Assembly: GCF_014648055.1 (NCBI RefSeq)
Contig: NZ_BMQJ01000025.1
Span: 1 to 64,000, forward strand
Length of the DNA stretch: 64,000 bases
Direction: 5' to 3'
DNA from: Streptosporangium pseudovulgare
Lineage (GTDB): Bacteria > Actinomycetota > Actinomycetes > Streptosporangiales > Streptosporangiaceae
Each line of letters begins with the position of its first letter. Within the stretch, counting starts at the first letter, position 1. Below are positions 45,143-54,136 of the stretch, one piece after another. The position numbers and the translations under genes were made by a program. The notes below the pieces were generated by a model. The model searched no databases and had not been told where the DNA came from. It saw nothing but the letters and a program-made list of their open reading frames with translations.

Positions 45143-45825
45143 GCGCGGGTCAGCTTGTAGCCGACGCCGTACACGGTCAGCAGCCGGACCGGGCGACGCG
45201 GATCAGACTCGATCTTCTTGCGCAGATTCATCACGTGCACGTCGACCGTGCGTTCGGTGATGAACCTGTCGAAACCATGGATGCGCTCCAGCAACTGCTT
45301 CCTGGTGAACACCCGCTCCGGCTCGGCAGCCAGCGTCTCGATGATCCGGAACTCCGCGAGTGTGCAGTCCACCAGCGTGTCCGCCGCGGTGACGGTGTGC
45401 CTGACCGGGTCCACGAGGAGATCACCCACCTGGAACACCTGCCGATCGGCGTCGTGGGACCTCCCGGTGCGGCGCAGCAGGGTCCGCACGCGGGCCATCA
45501 GCTCACGCGGGCTGTACGGCTTGGCGACATAGTCGTCAGCACCGAGGTCGAGCCCCAGCAGCAGATCGTCCTCGGTGGACCTGGCGGTCAGCATCAGGAT
45601 CGGCAGGCCGGACTCGGCACGCAGCACCCGGCAGACGTCCAACCCGTCGACCTTCGGCATCATCACGTCGAGTACCACGAGGTCGGGATCCGTCCGCCGC
45701 GCCTCGTCGATCGCGGAACGCCCGTCGTGCACGACGAGGACCTCGTGGCCCTCCTGCTCCAGATATCGCCTGAGCAGTTCGGCCTGCTTGGGGTCGTCCT
45801 CGGCGACCAGCACGTACGCGCACAT
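45139..45825 (-). CDS. OmpR/PhoB-family response regulator
   Basis: A 228-residue two-domain regulator. The receiver domain has the acidic pocket VAEDD, the phospho-acceptor Asp in DLVVLDVMMPKVDG, and the Thr/Lys pair in LMLTARS and DDYVAKPYSPRELMARV. The winged-helix Trans_reg_C domain ends with TVDVHVMNLRKKIESDPRRP. It is upstream of and overlaps the kinase gene by four bases. The promoter region is shared with the divergent L,D-transpeptidase gene, its most obvious target. Confidence 0.94.
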   Translation of the reverse strand: MCAYVLVAEDDPKQAELLRRYLEQEGHEVLVVHDGRSAIDEARRTDPDLVVLDVMMPKVDGLDVCRVLRAESGLPILMLTARSTEDDLLLGLDLGADDYVAKPYSPRELMARVRTLLRRTGRSHDADRQVFQVGDLLVDPVRHTVTAADTLVDCTLAEFRIIETLAAEPERVFTRKQLLERIHGFDRFITERTVDVHVMNLRKKIESDPRRPVRLLTVYGVGYKLTRA

Positions 45826-45863
45826 GGGCTGAGGTTATGCCCATGTCGGGGGGTGCACATGGG
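45821..45863. promoter_or_regulatory. Repeated CACATGGG sites between response regulator and L,D-transpeptidase
   Basis: CACATGGG occurs at 45821-45828 (covering the response-regulator start codon) and at 45856-45863, with an inverted CCCATGT at 45840-45846 between them. The 45840/45857 pair forms a 7-bp dyad. OmpR-type regulators bind repeated half-sites, so this could be an autoregulatory region that also serves the divergent transpeptidase. Confidence 0.4.
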
Positions 45864-45916
45864 ATCTACATGACAACCAAACAGGTTCCACACATTCTGT
45901 CGCCAGGCTGCGGCAG

Positions 45917-46702
45917 GTGAGAACCAACCTGCTTCGTACGGCTGCTGCGGCGACTCTCGCCTTCCTGCTGACCGGCTGCGGGGGCAGCGCGGGCAGCGCC
46001 GCACGATCCGAGCCGGCGGGCAGCGCCGCACGATCCGAGCCGGCGGGCAGCGCCGCGCGAACCGAGCCGGCGGGCAGCGCCGCACGATCCGAGCCGGCGA
46101 GCAGTGGCAGTTCGAAGATCGCGAGCGTCAAGGGATCTCGGATCACGGTCTACGGAAGCAAGGAGGGGACGGCACAGAGGACGATCACGAGCCCCAACGA
46201 CTACGGCGCGGTGCGTGTCTTCCTGGTGGAACGTGACGAGGGCGAGTGGCTCCAGGTGCTGCTGCCGATCCGGCCGAACGGCAGCAAGGGCTGGGTCAAG
46301 GCCACCGACGTGACGCTCGCGGAGACCGCCCACCGGGTGGAGATCGACCGAGGGGCGTTCAGGTTCACGGTCTATGACGGTGACAGGGCCGTCAGGACGG
46401 GCAGGGTCGCGACGGGTGAAGCGGGCACGCCGACGCCTCCGGGTCGCTACTTCTTCACCGAGCTGGTGAGACCCGTCGACCAGGGCGGGGCCTACGGCGC
46501 CTACGCCTTCGGGCTGAGCGGCTTCTCACCGGTGCTGAAGAGCTTCGCCGGCGGCCCAGGCCAGCTGGCGATCCACGGGACGAACAAGCCCTCTGCCATC
46601 GGCACGCGGGCCAGCCATGGCTGCGTCCGGATCAGCAACGACGACATCACCTGGATGGCGAAGAACCTGGCGATCGGTACTCCGGTCGTCGTACTGGGCT
46701 GA
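45917..46702 (+). CDS. L,D-transpeptidase lipoprotein
   Basis: A 261-residue lipoprotein. The signal peptide ends at the lipobox LLTGC (Cys21). Four copies of a nine-residue Ser/Ala/Arg/Glu/Pro/Gly repeat form a spacer, then comes an SH3-like module (about 75-140). The YkuD catalytic domain has the signature HGTNKPSAIGTRASHGCVRI with His234 and nucleophile Cys236. It forms 3-3 peptide cross-links in peptidoglycan or anchors proteins to it. The GTG at 45917 follows GCAGGT. It is divergent from the two-component system and has a small secreted-protein gene just downstream. Confidence 0.92.
   Translation: MRTNLLRTAAAATLAFLLTGCGGSAGSAARSEPAGSAARSEPAGSAARTEPAGSAARSEPASSGSSKIASVKGSRITVYGSKEGTAQRTITSPNDYGAVRVFLVERDEGEWLQVLLPIRPNGSKGWVKATDVTLAETAHRVEIDRGAFRFTVYDGDRAVRTGRVATGEAGTPTPPGRYFFTELVRPVDQGGAYGAYAFGLSGFSPVLKSFAGGPGQLAIHGTNKPSAIGTRASHGCVRISNDDITWMAKNLAIGTPVVVLG
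45991..46098. repeat. 27-bp tandem repeat in the L,D-transpeptidase gene
   Basis: Four consecutive 27-bp copies (45991-46017, 46018-46044, 46045-46071, 46072-46098), nearly identical, encoding a nine-residue unit. They form the spacer between the lipid anchor and the folded domains. Copy-number change would alter reach across the wall without a frameshift. Confidence 0.9.
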
Positions 46703-46731
46703 GGCCCGACTTGAATGAACAGGGGAATCCT

Positions 46732-46968
46732 ATGAAGATCAAAGCCACGCTCATCGGCATCAGCGCGGTGCTGGCCCTGACCGCGGGCCTCGCGGGACTC
46801 TCGGGCACGGCCGCGGCCGATCCTGCGAAGCCGGCCGCCACGCCCGCTCCGGCGCCGGCCGAGGTGCGGCCCACGTCCGCTCCGGCGCCGGCCGAGGAAC
46901 GGCCCACGGAGAAGGCGACGGCGGGCCCGAAGGAAGCCGTCGTCGTCAGGCCGGCCTACACCGGCTGA
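46732..46968 (+). CDS. Small secreted Ala/Pro-rich protein
   Basis: 78 residues from the ATG at 46732, which follows AGGGGA (an upstream TTG at 46711 would add 7). A Sec signal peptide (MKIKATLIGISAVLALTAGL) ends near GTAAADP. The mature part is about 50 residues, low in complexity, with two copies of an APAPAE(V/E)RPT-like unit. No family could be assigned. It lies 29 bp after the L,D-transpeptidase stop and is likely co-transcribed with it. Confidence 0.6.
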   Translation: MKIKATLIGISAVLALTAGLAGLSGTAAADPAKPAATPAPAPAEVRPTSAPAPAEERPTEKATAGPKEAVVVRPAYTG

Positions 46969-47054
46969 TCGTGGTGCGGCGCCGCGGCCACCGGGTCTGC
47001 GACGCCGTGTCGGCCTGACGGCCTCCAGCGGGGAGTGGCCGGATCGTGAGACCT

Positions 47055-47129
47055 CCGGGCGGCGGCGTGCCGCCCGGATGTCCCGCGTCCGCGGTCGGGG
47101 AGCGGGGCGCGATGCCGGCTCCGCTCCCC
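47055..47129. terminator. Two adjacent hairpins in a convergent space
   Basis: CCGGGCGGC/GCCGCCCGG with a 5-nt loop (47055-47077) and GGGGAGCGG/CCGCTCCCC (47097-47129), both perfect 9-bp stems. They lie between the small secreted-protein gene and the end of the M28 peptidase gene and probably stop transcription from both sides. Confidence 0.6.
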
Positions 47130-47148
47130 GGCCGGGGTCGTGTCGCGG

Positions 47149-49398
47149 TTACTTCAAGCTGATGGTGGTGAAGTGGCTGCTGCCGTCATCGAGCTTCAGC
47201 TCGAACGTACGGCAGGTGCCGGACCACCTCCTGTCGGTCTTCCACACGTAGTTGTACCGGCCGTCTCCGTAGCCGAGCTTCGAGTTGCCGGGGCCGCCGG
47301 TCGGCTCGGCCGCGCCGGTCGCCTTCCCGGAGTCGCAGGCCACCGGCTGGGAGACCGGGTAGCCGGCGGCGATGACGTCCAGGCCGCGGTCACCGCCGAG
47401 GCCGAACCTGATCGGTACGGCGCTGCCGGCCTTGCCGTCCATCGTCTCCGGGAAGTAGGCCTTCCAGGGATAGACGACCTGGTAGGTCACCTTCGTGTCG
47501 GCCGCGTTGCCGGCCTTGTCGGTGGCGTTCACGGTGAACTCGTGGAAGCCCACGGCGGAGGTGTCGAGCGCGCCGCCGTCGGGCACCGTGCCGACACAGG
47601 TGGCGACCCCGGTGAGGTCGTCGTCGCACCGGTAGGACGCGGTCGCGGCCGTCCCGAGCGTGAAGACCGCGCCGTCGGCGGGCGTGGTGAGGGAGATCGT
47701 CGGCTTCGTGAGGTCGACGGTCATCTTCACCGCCTGGTCACCGGCGATCGACACCCCGCGCTCGTTCGCCACCCGGCCGTCGACGGTCGTGGTGAAGTCG
47801 CAGGTGGCGTGCGGGAGCACCGCCTGCAGCCGGCCGTCGGCGCCGGTGGCGCCCAGGTCACGCGGGCCGTTGCCGCAGTCGGCCCGCACCGGCGCCCCGG
47901 TCAGCGGCCGGCCGCCGTCGGAGACCGCGGACACCGTCACCGCGTTCAACGCGTTGTGCGCCACCGCGCCGCCCACGACGTCAAGGGTGATCTGCAGTCG
48001 CTCGGGGCTGATGTTGTCCATCGTGTCCGTCGGCCTGTGGTACTGCGGTTCGGTGACGTACGTCCCACCGGTCGGGCCGCAGACGGCCGGCGGGGTCGGC
48101 GGCCGGTAGTCGAGCCAGATGAACAGCGAGGACGGGATGCCCGCGTCGAAGAACGCCTGGTGGTCGCTCTGCCCGAGCCTGCAGTTGCGCAGTCCGTCGA
48201 AACCGGCGCGCGCGCCCGCGTTGTACGCCTCCTGGACCACGTGGTTCGACTGGCCGTTCGGGGTCAGCGCCCACAGCCGGGCCGGCTCGTACGGCGTGCC
48301 GACCATGTCCATCTGCCACTCGCCGACGAACCGCGCCCTCTCCGCCGCGGTCAGCGTGTTGACGTACGCCTTCGCGCCGAGGAGGCCGCCCTCCTCACCG
48401 CCGAAGCCGCCGATCCGCAGTTCCTTGTCCAGCGGGTACTGGCTGAGGACCCGGGCGATCTCCAGCGAGACGCCGTTCCCCGAGGCGTCGTCGTGGGCGC
48501 CGGGCGCGCCCAGCACCGAGTCGATGTGCGCGCCGACCATGACGATCGGAGCCTTGGTGCCGTCAGGGTCGCCGACCGCGTGCCGGATGCCGATGACGTT
48601 GGTGCCCATCGGGTTGACGTACTGGTTGGTCGTGACCCGCAGCGTCAGCGGGCCCTTGTCCAGAAGGCCCTTGATCCAGGTGTGGTGCGCGCTGCCGCCG
48701 CCCATCACCGGGATGTTCGGCTGGGCCGTGGTGAGCGTGAACGACGGCGGCGCGTTGTTGCCGGCCGGGTGGGCCAGGATGACCGCGACCGCACCCTGGC
48801 TCACCGCGTTGACCACCGCGGTGTTGCGGACCGACGCGGTGGTGCTGTAGTCCATCAGCACGATCTTGCCCGCGGTGTCGGCGGGGAAGTCCGCGGCGGA
48901 CTGGCCGGTCTTGGCGTAGACGACCCGTCCCTCCACGGCGGCGTCATCGCCGGTGAACTTCGCGCTGGTCGACGCGGCCATCTGCCAGTTCGGTCCTCCC
49001 GGCAGGTCGGCGTTCGGGGACGTGATCTTCGCGACGTTCTTGGTCGAGACCGGGCCCCATGACTGGAGGGTCACATCGAAGCCGTAGGACTTCAGGACAC
49101 CGCCGATGTACTCCGCGCCCTCCCGCTCCTGCGGGGTGCCGTTCAGCCGCGGGCCGATGTTCACGGCGAGCCGCCGAATATGGTCGACGGAGTTGGCCGA
49201 GTCGAACCGGTCGACGATCTCGTGGTCGTAGTCCTTCAGCGCGCCGGTCGCGGCGGCCGTCAGGCCCGCGTCCGGCGATCCCTGGGCCTGGACGCCGCCG
49301 ACGGCGGCGGACACGGTCCCGAGGGCCAGCGCTGCCGCCAAGCCGCCGACGACGGCGAGTCGCCTGAGCCGACGGGGGTGGTCGAATGAACTCCTCAT
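47149..49398 (-). CDS. Secreted M28-family zinc peptidase with C-terminal PxKF domain
   Basis: A 749-residue exported aminopeptidase. The ATG at 49398 follows GGGAG and opens a signal peptide (LAVVGGLAAALALGTVSAAV). A protease-associated insert (about 140-240) precedes the M28 core, where all zinc-site residues are visible: VGAHIDSVLG, AHDDASGNG, GGEEGGLLG, the Asp in MDMVGTP and His in QSDHQAFFDAG. After the peptidase come an Ig-like module (TISLTTPADGAVFTLG) and a PxKF-type module (GSAVPIRFGLGGDRG), likely for surface or substrate binding. It stands alone. Confidence 0.92.
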   Translation of the reverse strand: MRSSFDHPRRLRRLAVVGGLAAALALGTVSAAVGGVQAQGSPDAGLTAAATGALKDYDHEIVDRFDSANSVDHIRRLAVNIGPRLNGTPQEREGAEYIGGVLKSYGFDVTLQSWGPVSTKNVAKITSPNADLPGGPNWQMAASTSAKFTGDDAAVEGRVVYAKTGQSAADFPADTAGKIVLMDYSTTASVRNTAVVNAVSQGAVAVILAHPAGNNAPPSFTLTTAQPNIPVMGGGSAHHTWIKGLLDKGPLTLRVTTNQYVNPMGTNVIGIRHAVGDPDGTKAPIVMVGAHIDSVLGAPGAHDDASGNGVSLEIARVLSQYPLDKELRIGGFGGEEGGLLGAKAYVNTLTAAERARFVGEWQMDMVGTPYEPARLWALTPNGQSNHVVQEAYNAGARAGFDGLRNCRLGQSDHQAFFDAGIPSSLFIWLDYRPPTPPAVCGPTGGTYVTEPQYHRPTDTMDNISPERLQITLDVVGGAVAHNALNAVTVSAVSDGGRPLTGAPVRADCGNGPRDLGATGADGRLQAVLPHATCDFTTTVDGRVANERGVSIAGDQAVKMTVDLTKPTISLTTPADGAVFTLGTAATASYRCDDDLTGVATCVGTVPDGGALDTSAVGFHEFTVNATDKAGNAADTKVTYQVVYPWKAYFPETMDGKAGSAVPIRFGLGGDRGLDVIAAGYPVSQPVACDSGKATGAAEPTGGPGNSKLGYGDGRYNYVWKTDRRWSGTCRTFELKLDDGSSHFTTISLK

Positions 49399-50209
49399 AG
49401 AGGAACTCCCTGGTACTGGCGGATGTGGAGGTCCGCGTGGCGCCCTCGCCCTTTGGGCCGCAAGGGGAGAGGACAAGATTCGCGATTAGTACCAGCCGGG
49501 TAAAATAGGCGTCAATAGGTACATTGCTCCTGACATGGTTGACCGCTGCCGGTAATCTCGCCCCTTCCCGTGGGGAAGAGCGCGGTGACCCGCCGGCACC
49601 CGCGAGCGCCGTGCGAGCGTGACCGATCCCGTGGCCGGGGATCGAAAACGGGCGCTGAAGAACCTCCCCGAGGAGGTCGGTGGAATCACCCTCACATCGT
49701 TGTCCTTCGCTTGGCGCGGTTTCGGTTTCGGTTTCGGTGTCGGCCACCTCTGCTTCTCCGGAACGGCCGACCGCATTCTGGGCGGCCTCCGTTTCGAAGC
49801 CCGGGTGCGGCTCTATGCCGAGCACGGCCAGGTGAAGGTGAATGCCATCCGCACCAGGCATGACGCCGGTAGAAGGTCCGGGGGCTCATCGCGACCCGTC
49901 GCGCCAGCTCCTCGACCGTGAGCGGCTGATCCAGGTTCGCGCGGGCCCATTCCAGGACAGGACCCAGACCCTCGTCATCGGTCGCCGGCACGGACAGGTC
50001 GATGAACTGCGCCTGTGATCGAGGTCCTGCGGAACCCGGAGGGCGGCCGATGACCGTACGGAGTGGCAGTGGTACGGCGGCGCCGCATAGGGCGGCATCT
50101 CGCATGAGCCCGCCCGCGAACGGCCCCCCGTGACGCGCGGGCAGCCGGGTACGCCGGGCGCGGGAGACGGCCGGTCGCGGCCGGATCCAGAGGCGGCCGA
50201 GGTGGAGAT
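49399..50209. other. Gene-poor region with a regulator scar
   Basis: 811 bp with no intact gene. The 49490-49560 part is AT-rich and probably carries the M28 promoter. A TTTCGG hexamer is repeated three times near 49715-49735. A plus-strand frame of about 100 residues at 49619-49921 has coding-like composition but no family assignment. The minus strand at 49860-50105 holds an AraC-type fragment, listed separately. Confidence 0.5.
49860..50105 (-). pseudogene. GlxA-type AraC-family regulator fragment
   Basis: From about 50105 the minus strand reads SQAQFIDLSVPATDDEGLGP, then LEWARANLDQPLTVEELARR and VAMSPRTFYRR. This is the linker and first helix-turn-helix of GlxA-like AraC regulators. The amidotransferase-like N-terminal domain is missing, and similarity ends at FYRR, before the second helix-turn-helix. 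Internal fragment of a deleted regulator. Confidence 0.7.
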
Positions 50210-50851
50210 TCAGGGGCGGTTGAGGTAGAGGAGGACGGCCAGCACGCGGCGGTGGTCCTCCTCCGAGCCGGCCAGGCCGAGCTTGGCGAGGATCGAGCTG
50301 ACATGGGTCTCCACCGTCCGGCCGGTCAGCCAGAGGCGCCGGGCGATGCCGACGTTCGTGCGGCCCTCCGCCATCAGGGCCAGCACCTCGCGTTCCCGGG
50401 CGCTCAGCGACGCCAGAGGGTCGGCGGCCCGGCGGGCGCCGATGAGGCGCGAGACGACTTCGGGGTCGAGGGCGGAGCCGCCGGCGGCCACCCGCTGCAG
50501 CGCGTCGAAGAAGTCGTCGACATCGAAGACCCGGTCCTTGAGCAGGTAGCCGAACCTCCCGCGGGACACCAGGTCGACGGAGTGCCGGGTCTCGACGTGC
50601 TGGGAGAGCAGGACGATGCCGAGCTCCGGGTGGGTGTCGCGGATCCGCCGGGCCGCTCGGGCGCCGTCGTCGGTGAGATCGGGCGGCATCCGGATGTCGA
50701 TGATCACCAGATCGGGGTTCGCGGCCGCGACGGCGGCGATCAGCCCCGGGGCGTCCTGGGCTTTGGCCACGACCTCGTGCCCGGCGTCGGCGAGCAGGCG
50801 GGCCAGCCCCTCCCGGAACAGCGCGGAGTCCTCGCCGATCACAACGCGCAC
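50210..50851 (-). CDS. NarL/LuxR-family response regulator
   Basis: A 213-residue regulator. The receiver domain shows VVIGEDSALFREGL, the phospho-acceptor Asp in DLVIIDIRMPPD and the Lys in GYLLKDRVFDVDDF. The C-terminal LuxR helix-turn-helix reads LSAREREVLALMAEG, then TNVGIARRLWLTGRTVETHV. The GTG at 50851 lies 13 nt inside the end of the kinase gene, so translation is coupled and the kinase is the cognate partner. Confidence 0.93.
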   Translation of the reverse strand: MRVVIGEDSALFREGLARLLADAGHEVVAKAQDAPGLIAAVAAANPDLVIIDIRMPPDLTDDGARAARRIRDTHPELGIVLLSQHVETRHSVDLVSRGRFGYLLKDRVFDVDDFFDALQRVAAGGSALDPEVVSRLIGARRAADPLASLSAREREVLALMAEGRTNVGIARRLWLTGRTVETHVSSILAKLGLAGSEEDHRRVLAVLLYLNRP

Positions 50852-52821
50852 GGCAGCTCCGCCTCGACCAGGGTGCCGCCGCCCGCCGGGCTGGACAGCC
50901 GTAACGCGCCACCGGCCGCCCGCACCCGGTCGGCGAGGCCCGCCAGGCCGGTCCCCGGACGTATCTCGGCGCCCCCGGGCCCGTCGTCGCTGACCCGTAC
51001 GGTGACCCGATCGCCGGACCGGGTGACGCGGACTCCGATCGTGACGGGTCCGGCGTGCTTGACCGCGTTGGTCATCGCCTCGCTCGCGACGTAGTAGGCG
51101 GTCATCGCCACGTCCTCGGGAAGGTCGTCGGCGGCGACGTCGAGTGTCACGGGGGCCGGCACCTTGTCGGCCAGCATGACCAGTGCGTTGCCGAGCCCGT
51201 CGTCGAGGCTGCTGGGCCGCAGGCCGTGGGCGATCCGCCGTAGCTCGGTGACCGCGACGGCCAGCTCGGCCACCCACCGGTCGAGCAGGTCGTCGACGTG
51301 GACCGTGCCGTCGTGGAGGTGGCGCTGTGCCAGCCGGATCGCCATGCCGAGGGAGACCAGGCGCTGCTGCGCCCCGTCGTGCAGGTCGCGTTCGAGCCGC
51401 CGCCGCTCCTCGTATCCGGCGTGCAGCAGCCGGGTGCGGCTGGCCTCGGCCTCGTCGAGCGCCCGGCTCACCTCGATGCGCAGCCGGACCACCTCGATGA
51501 GCAGCGCGCCGGCCGAGGCCGCCTCGCGCAGCAGCTCCCGGGTACCGGTGCCACCGCGCACGATGGCACCGATGTCGTGGCCGCCGAGCCGTACCTGTGC
51601 GACGAGAGCGTCGCCGGGGTCGACCGGAGCGCCGGTCGCGTCGACGAGCCGGGATGTGCCGGGCAGCCGGTAGCCGACCCGCAGCTCCGGGTCGCGCAGC
51701 GCGGTGCGCAATGTGGTCTCCAGTTCCTCGGGCTGCGCCTGACCCGCGTGCGTGCGGTCGCGCAGCTCCTCGATGGCGGTCAGCACGGCCTGCCGGTCCG
51801 GGTAGAACCGGCGGTCGACCCAGCGTTGGAGCCGGACGCGCAGCGGGGACAGCGCGGCGGCGCAGACGGCCGTGCCCGCGGCAGCGGCGACGGATGAGCT
51901 CCGGCCGGCACCGAGGCCCACCAGGAACGAGGCGGCCGTATAGAAGCCGAGCAGGATCGCCGTCACCAGGCCGTAGGTGACGGCGGTACTGATCGCGCGG
52001 TCGATGTCGTAGAGGTCGTGCCGCAGCACGGCGATCGTGGTCGCCACCGGGATCGCCAGGGCCGTCGCCGCCAGGCCGGCGAGCACGAGATCCGGCCCGC
52101 CGAGGAACAGGTAGCTCGCCCAGCAGAGCAGCAGCGTCAGCGGCAGGCAGGCGGCGCCGAGCGTGAACCACTTGAGCTGTGCCCGCTTCGCCTTCTCGGT
52201 CGTCCTCCGGTAGCGGAGCACCACCGCGGCGGCGGACGCGACCAGCAGGCCGAGGAAGACCGGCAGCAGCGCCAGGCCCACCACCCGCAGCGCCGGCAGA
52301 TAGGGCTCCGGGAGCCGGAAGAGGTGCGGCGTGGACTCGAACGGCTGCCGGTAGGGGCCGGGATCGAACGCCGTGATCAGCATGAAGAGCGCCGGAACGC
52401 CCAGCAGCCCGGCGATCGCCCAGCGCCATCGCCGTCCCGGCAGCCGTCCGTCCGGAAACACCAGCATGAGGAGTGCCGCCGGCACGTACAGGAACATCCA
52501 GTCGCCCTGCGACAGGGCCGCGTACACCTCGGAGAACGGCAGGTCCGGCCGGCGGGTGACGGCCGAGGCGTACAGGTCGCCGACGGTGACCCACACCGCC
52601 GTCGCGCCGACCAGCATGAGCAGCGGGCCGACAACGCTGTCGGGACGCCGTACGGCGACCACCATCCCGAGCACCACGGAGGGCAGCGCCAGCGTCGCGC
52701 CGGCCGCGAACTCCGTCGTGACACCGCCGTCGCCGCCGATCGCCGCCAGCACCACCCCGGCGCCCGTGAGCACGCCGATCAGGGGCGCCAGGGCGAACGC
52801 GAGAAGACGGGGGGTGGCCAC
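50839..52821 (-). CDS. NarL-type sensor histidine kinase with multi-helix membrane domain
   Basis: A 660-residue kinase. The N-terminal half is a membrane domain with eight or more hydrophobic segments (from LLAFALAPLIGVLTGAGVVL to about residue 320). A GAF-like region follows. HisKA_3 has the phospho-acceptor His481 in LERDLHDGAQQRL, and the HATPase shows EAMTNAVKHAG, DDGPGG and GTGLAGLADRV. The GTG at 52821 is the first start in frame with the first helix. It overlaps the response-regulator gene by 13 nt and is divergent from a small membrane-protein gene, the possible target. Confidence 0.92.
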   Translation of the reverse strand: MATPRLLAFALAPLIGVLTGAGVVLAAIGGDGGVTTEFAAGATLALPSVVLGMVVAVRRPDSVVGPLLMLVGATAVWVTVGDLYASAVTRRPDLPFSEVYAALSQGDWMFLYVPAALLMLVFPDGRLPGRRWRWAIAGLLGVPALFMLITAFDPGPYRQPFESTPHLFRLPEPYLPALRVVGLALLPVFLGLLVASAAAVVLRYRRTTEKAKRAQLKWFTLGAACLPLTLLLCWASYLFLGGPDLVLAGLAATALAIPVATTIAVLRHDLYDIDRAISTAVTYGLVTAILLGFYTAASFLVGLGAGRSSSVAAAAGTAVCAAALSPLRVRLQRWVDRRFYPDRQAVLTAIEELRDRTHAGQAQPEELETTLRTALRDPELRVGYRLPGTSRLVDATGAPVDPGDALVAQVRLGGHDIGAIVRGGTGTRELLREAASAGALLIEVVRLRIEVSRALDEAEASRTRLLHAGYEERRRLERDLHDGAQQRLVSLGMAIRLAQRHLHDGTVHVDDLLDRWVAELAVAVTELRRIAHGLRPSSLDDGLGNALVMLADKVPAPVTLDVAADDLPEDVAMTAYYVASEAMTNAVKHAGPVTIGVRVTRSGDRVTVRVSDDGPGGAEIRPGTGLAGLADRVRAAGGALRLSSPAGGGTLVEAELPCAL

Positions 52822-52951
52822 GCCTACACGGTAGGACGCCGGTGCCGCCCGATGAATACGTGCCAGTACGGAGATCGGTCCCGTGCCCGCCCGGATCCGC
52901 GGACCCGGGCGGGCGGCCGAGACTGCGGGCAGGCACACAAAGGAGGATCCC

Positions 52952-53302
52952 GTGAAACGCTCCCGTCTCCTCGTCGCCGGGCTGATCCTGAGCGGCCTGC
53001 TCGGCCTCATCGATGTGATCACGCTGCCGTTCGGCGATGGGGAACACCCGCCGTTCGCGGTGGCCGTCGCAGGGGCCGCCCTCGGGCTGGTCACCCTGGC
53101 CGGCGTCGTGTTCGCCTGGCGCGGCAGCCGGGCCGGCGCGGTCGCCGTGATCATCTCCAGGCTGCTGTCGGGGCTGACCGCCGTCCCCGCGTTCTTCGCC
53201 GGCGGAGTTCCCGCCGAGGCGATGGCGATGGCCGCGGCCGGCGTCGTGCTCACCCTCGGCTGCATCGCACTGGTCGCGCCGGCGCTGCGGCCCCGCGGCT
53301 GA
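52952..53302 (+). CDS. Small four-helix membrane protein
   Basis: 116 residues from the GTG at 52952, which has an ideal AAAGGAGG ribosome site 6 nt upstream. Four hydrophobic segments are visible (LLVAGLILSGLLGLIDVITL, then AVAVAGAALGLVTLAGVVFA, and two more). No charged functional motif is seen and no family was assigned. It is divergent from the NarL-type kinase with 130 bp between starts, so it may be controlled by that system. Confidence 0.7.
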   Translation: MKRSRLLVAGLILSGLLGLIDVITLPFGDGEHPPFAVAVAGAALGLVTLAGVVFAWRGSRAGAVAVIISRLLSGLTAVPAFFAGGVPAEAMAMAAAGVVLTLGCIALVAPALRPRG

Positions 53303-53410
53303 ACCCGCGGCCTTCACCGGCGCGGCTCGTCGCCCCTGACGTGAGCGTCGCCCGAACCCGCCCCGCACTCCGCCGAAGGCGTGCGGGCCGTACCCCCCCC
53401 GAGGAGAATC

Positions 53411-53638
53411 GTGGAAACGTCCGTCCCGTCTTCCGTCCCGCCCTCCGGCGACGTGCTCGCGCCGGCCGGTTCGTCGCCCACCCGCAGTCTCCCACTGGCC
53501 TTGGCGCTGTTCAGTGCGCCATGGGGATTCGTCGTCGCCAACGGCGCCTACGCGTGGGCCACCCGCGCCGGGGGAGGCGACGGCACCGGTGCGGAGGCGC
53601 TCGCCCTGGCCGCGGCGGGCCCGGCCCCGCGGTCCTGA
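53411..53638 (+). pseudogene. Truncated membrane-protein gene
   Basis: From GTG 53411 behind GAGGAG, 75 residues read like the N-terminus of a common actinobacterial four-helix protein: SLPLALALFSAPWGFVVANG, then YAWATRAGGGDGTGAEALAL. In the relatives I recall, the sequence continues for over 100 residues with three more helices. Here it ends after one helix at AAAGPAPRS, where a different decayed gene begins. A deletion fusion is likely. Confidence 0.55.
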
Positions 53639-53639
53639 C

Positions 53640-54060
53640 CGGCCGGGAGAAGCCGGAGGCGGTGCAGGACATGACCCGGCGCGCGTTCGAGGTCGTCGGG
53701 TTCGCCCGCGTCGCTGTCCTCGGCGAGGGCGCCCCGCACGGCGATCGAGATCGACGGGGACACGCTGGTCGCGGCGACCGAGTCCGACGGTGTGCCGGTG
53801 ATCCGTACGACCGCGCGGGCCGGGCGGACCGGCGCGGCCGTCAACCACGGGCAACTGCGGTACGTCACCGATGTCGACGGGCGGCGGGTCAGCGGGAACT
53901 ATCCGTTCGTGGCGGAGCCGGTCGATCCGTTCGAGGTCGTCTCGCTGGAGTTCCTGGAGCCGGGCCACCCCGTCCACGCGCTCCGCCCGGCCGACCCCCT
54001 GCAGATCGTGTGGGGTCTACTCACCCCGATCCTCCTTCGCCTATCCGGGCGGCGAGTCGG
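53640..54060 (+). pseudogene. Frameshifted gene of unknown family
   Basis: Two consecutive frames have strong coding character and join well across a single extra base near 53737. The first reads REKPEAVQDMTRRAFEVVGF and ends GEGAP; the second continues TAIEIDGDTLVAATESDGVP, then VNHGQLRYVTDVDGRRVSGN and YPFVAEPVDPFEVVSLEFLE. No start codon fits the beginning, and coding character fades after about 54010. I could not assign the family. The single-base frameshift plus missing ends indicate a decayed gene. Confidence 0.55.
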
Positions 54061-54136
54061 CGATGGGCTGACAGGCCGCAGGCCCTCTCTCGCCGAGGGG
54101 GTCGTCTTCGTCGACGCGTCCATGGGACGTCCGATT

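Noticed and set aside
49619-49921. A real 100-residue plus-strand gene beside the M28 peptidase
   Set aside because: Coding-like composition but no family, weak start, and overlap with the AraC-type fragment on the other strand.
50210-53977. A minus-strand open frame of over 1200 codons across the NarL two-component genes
   Set aside because: It is real only in its last 213 codons (response regulator). The rest is an Arg/Pro-rich out-of-frame reading of the kinase gene, an artefact of high GC.
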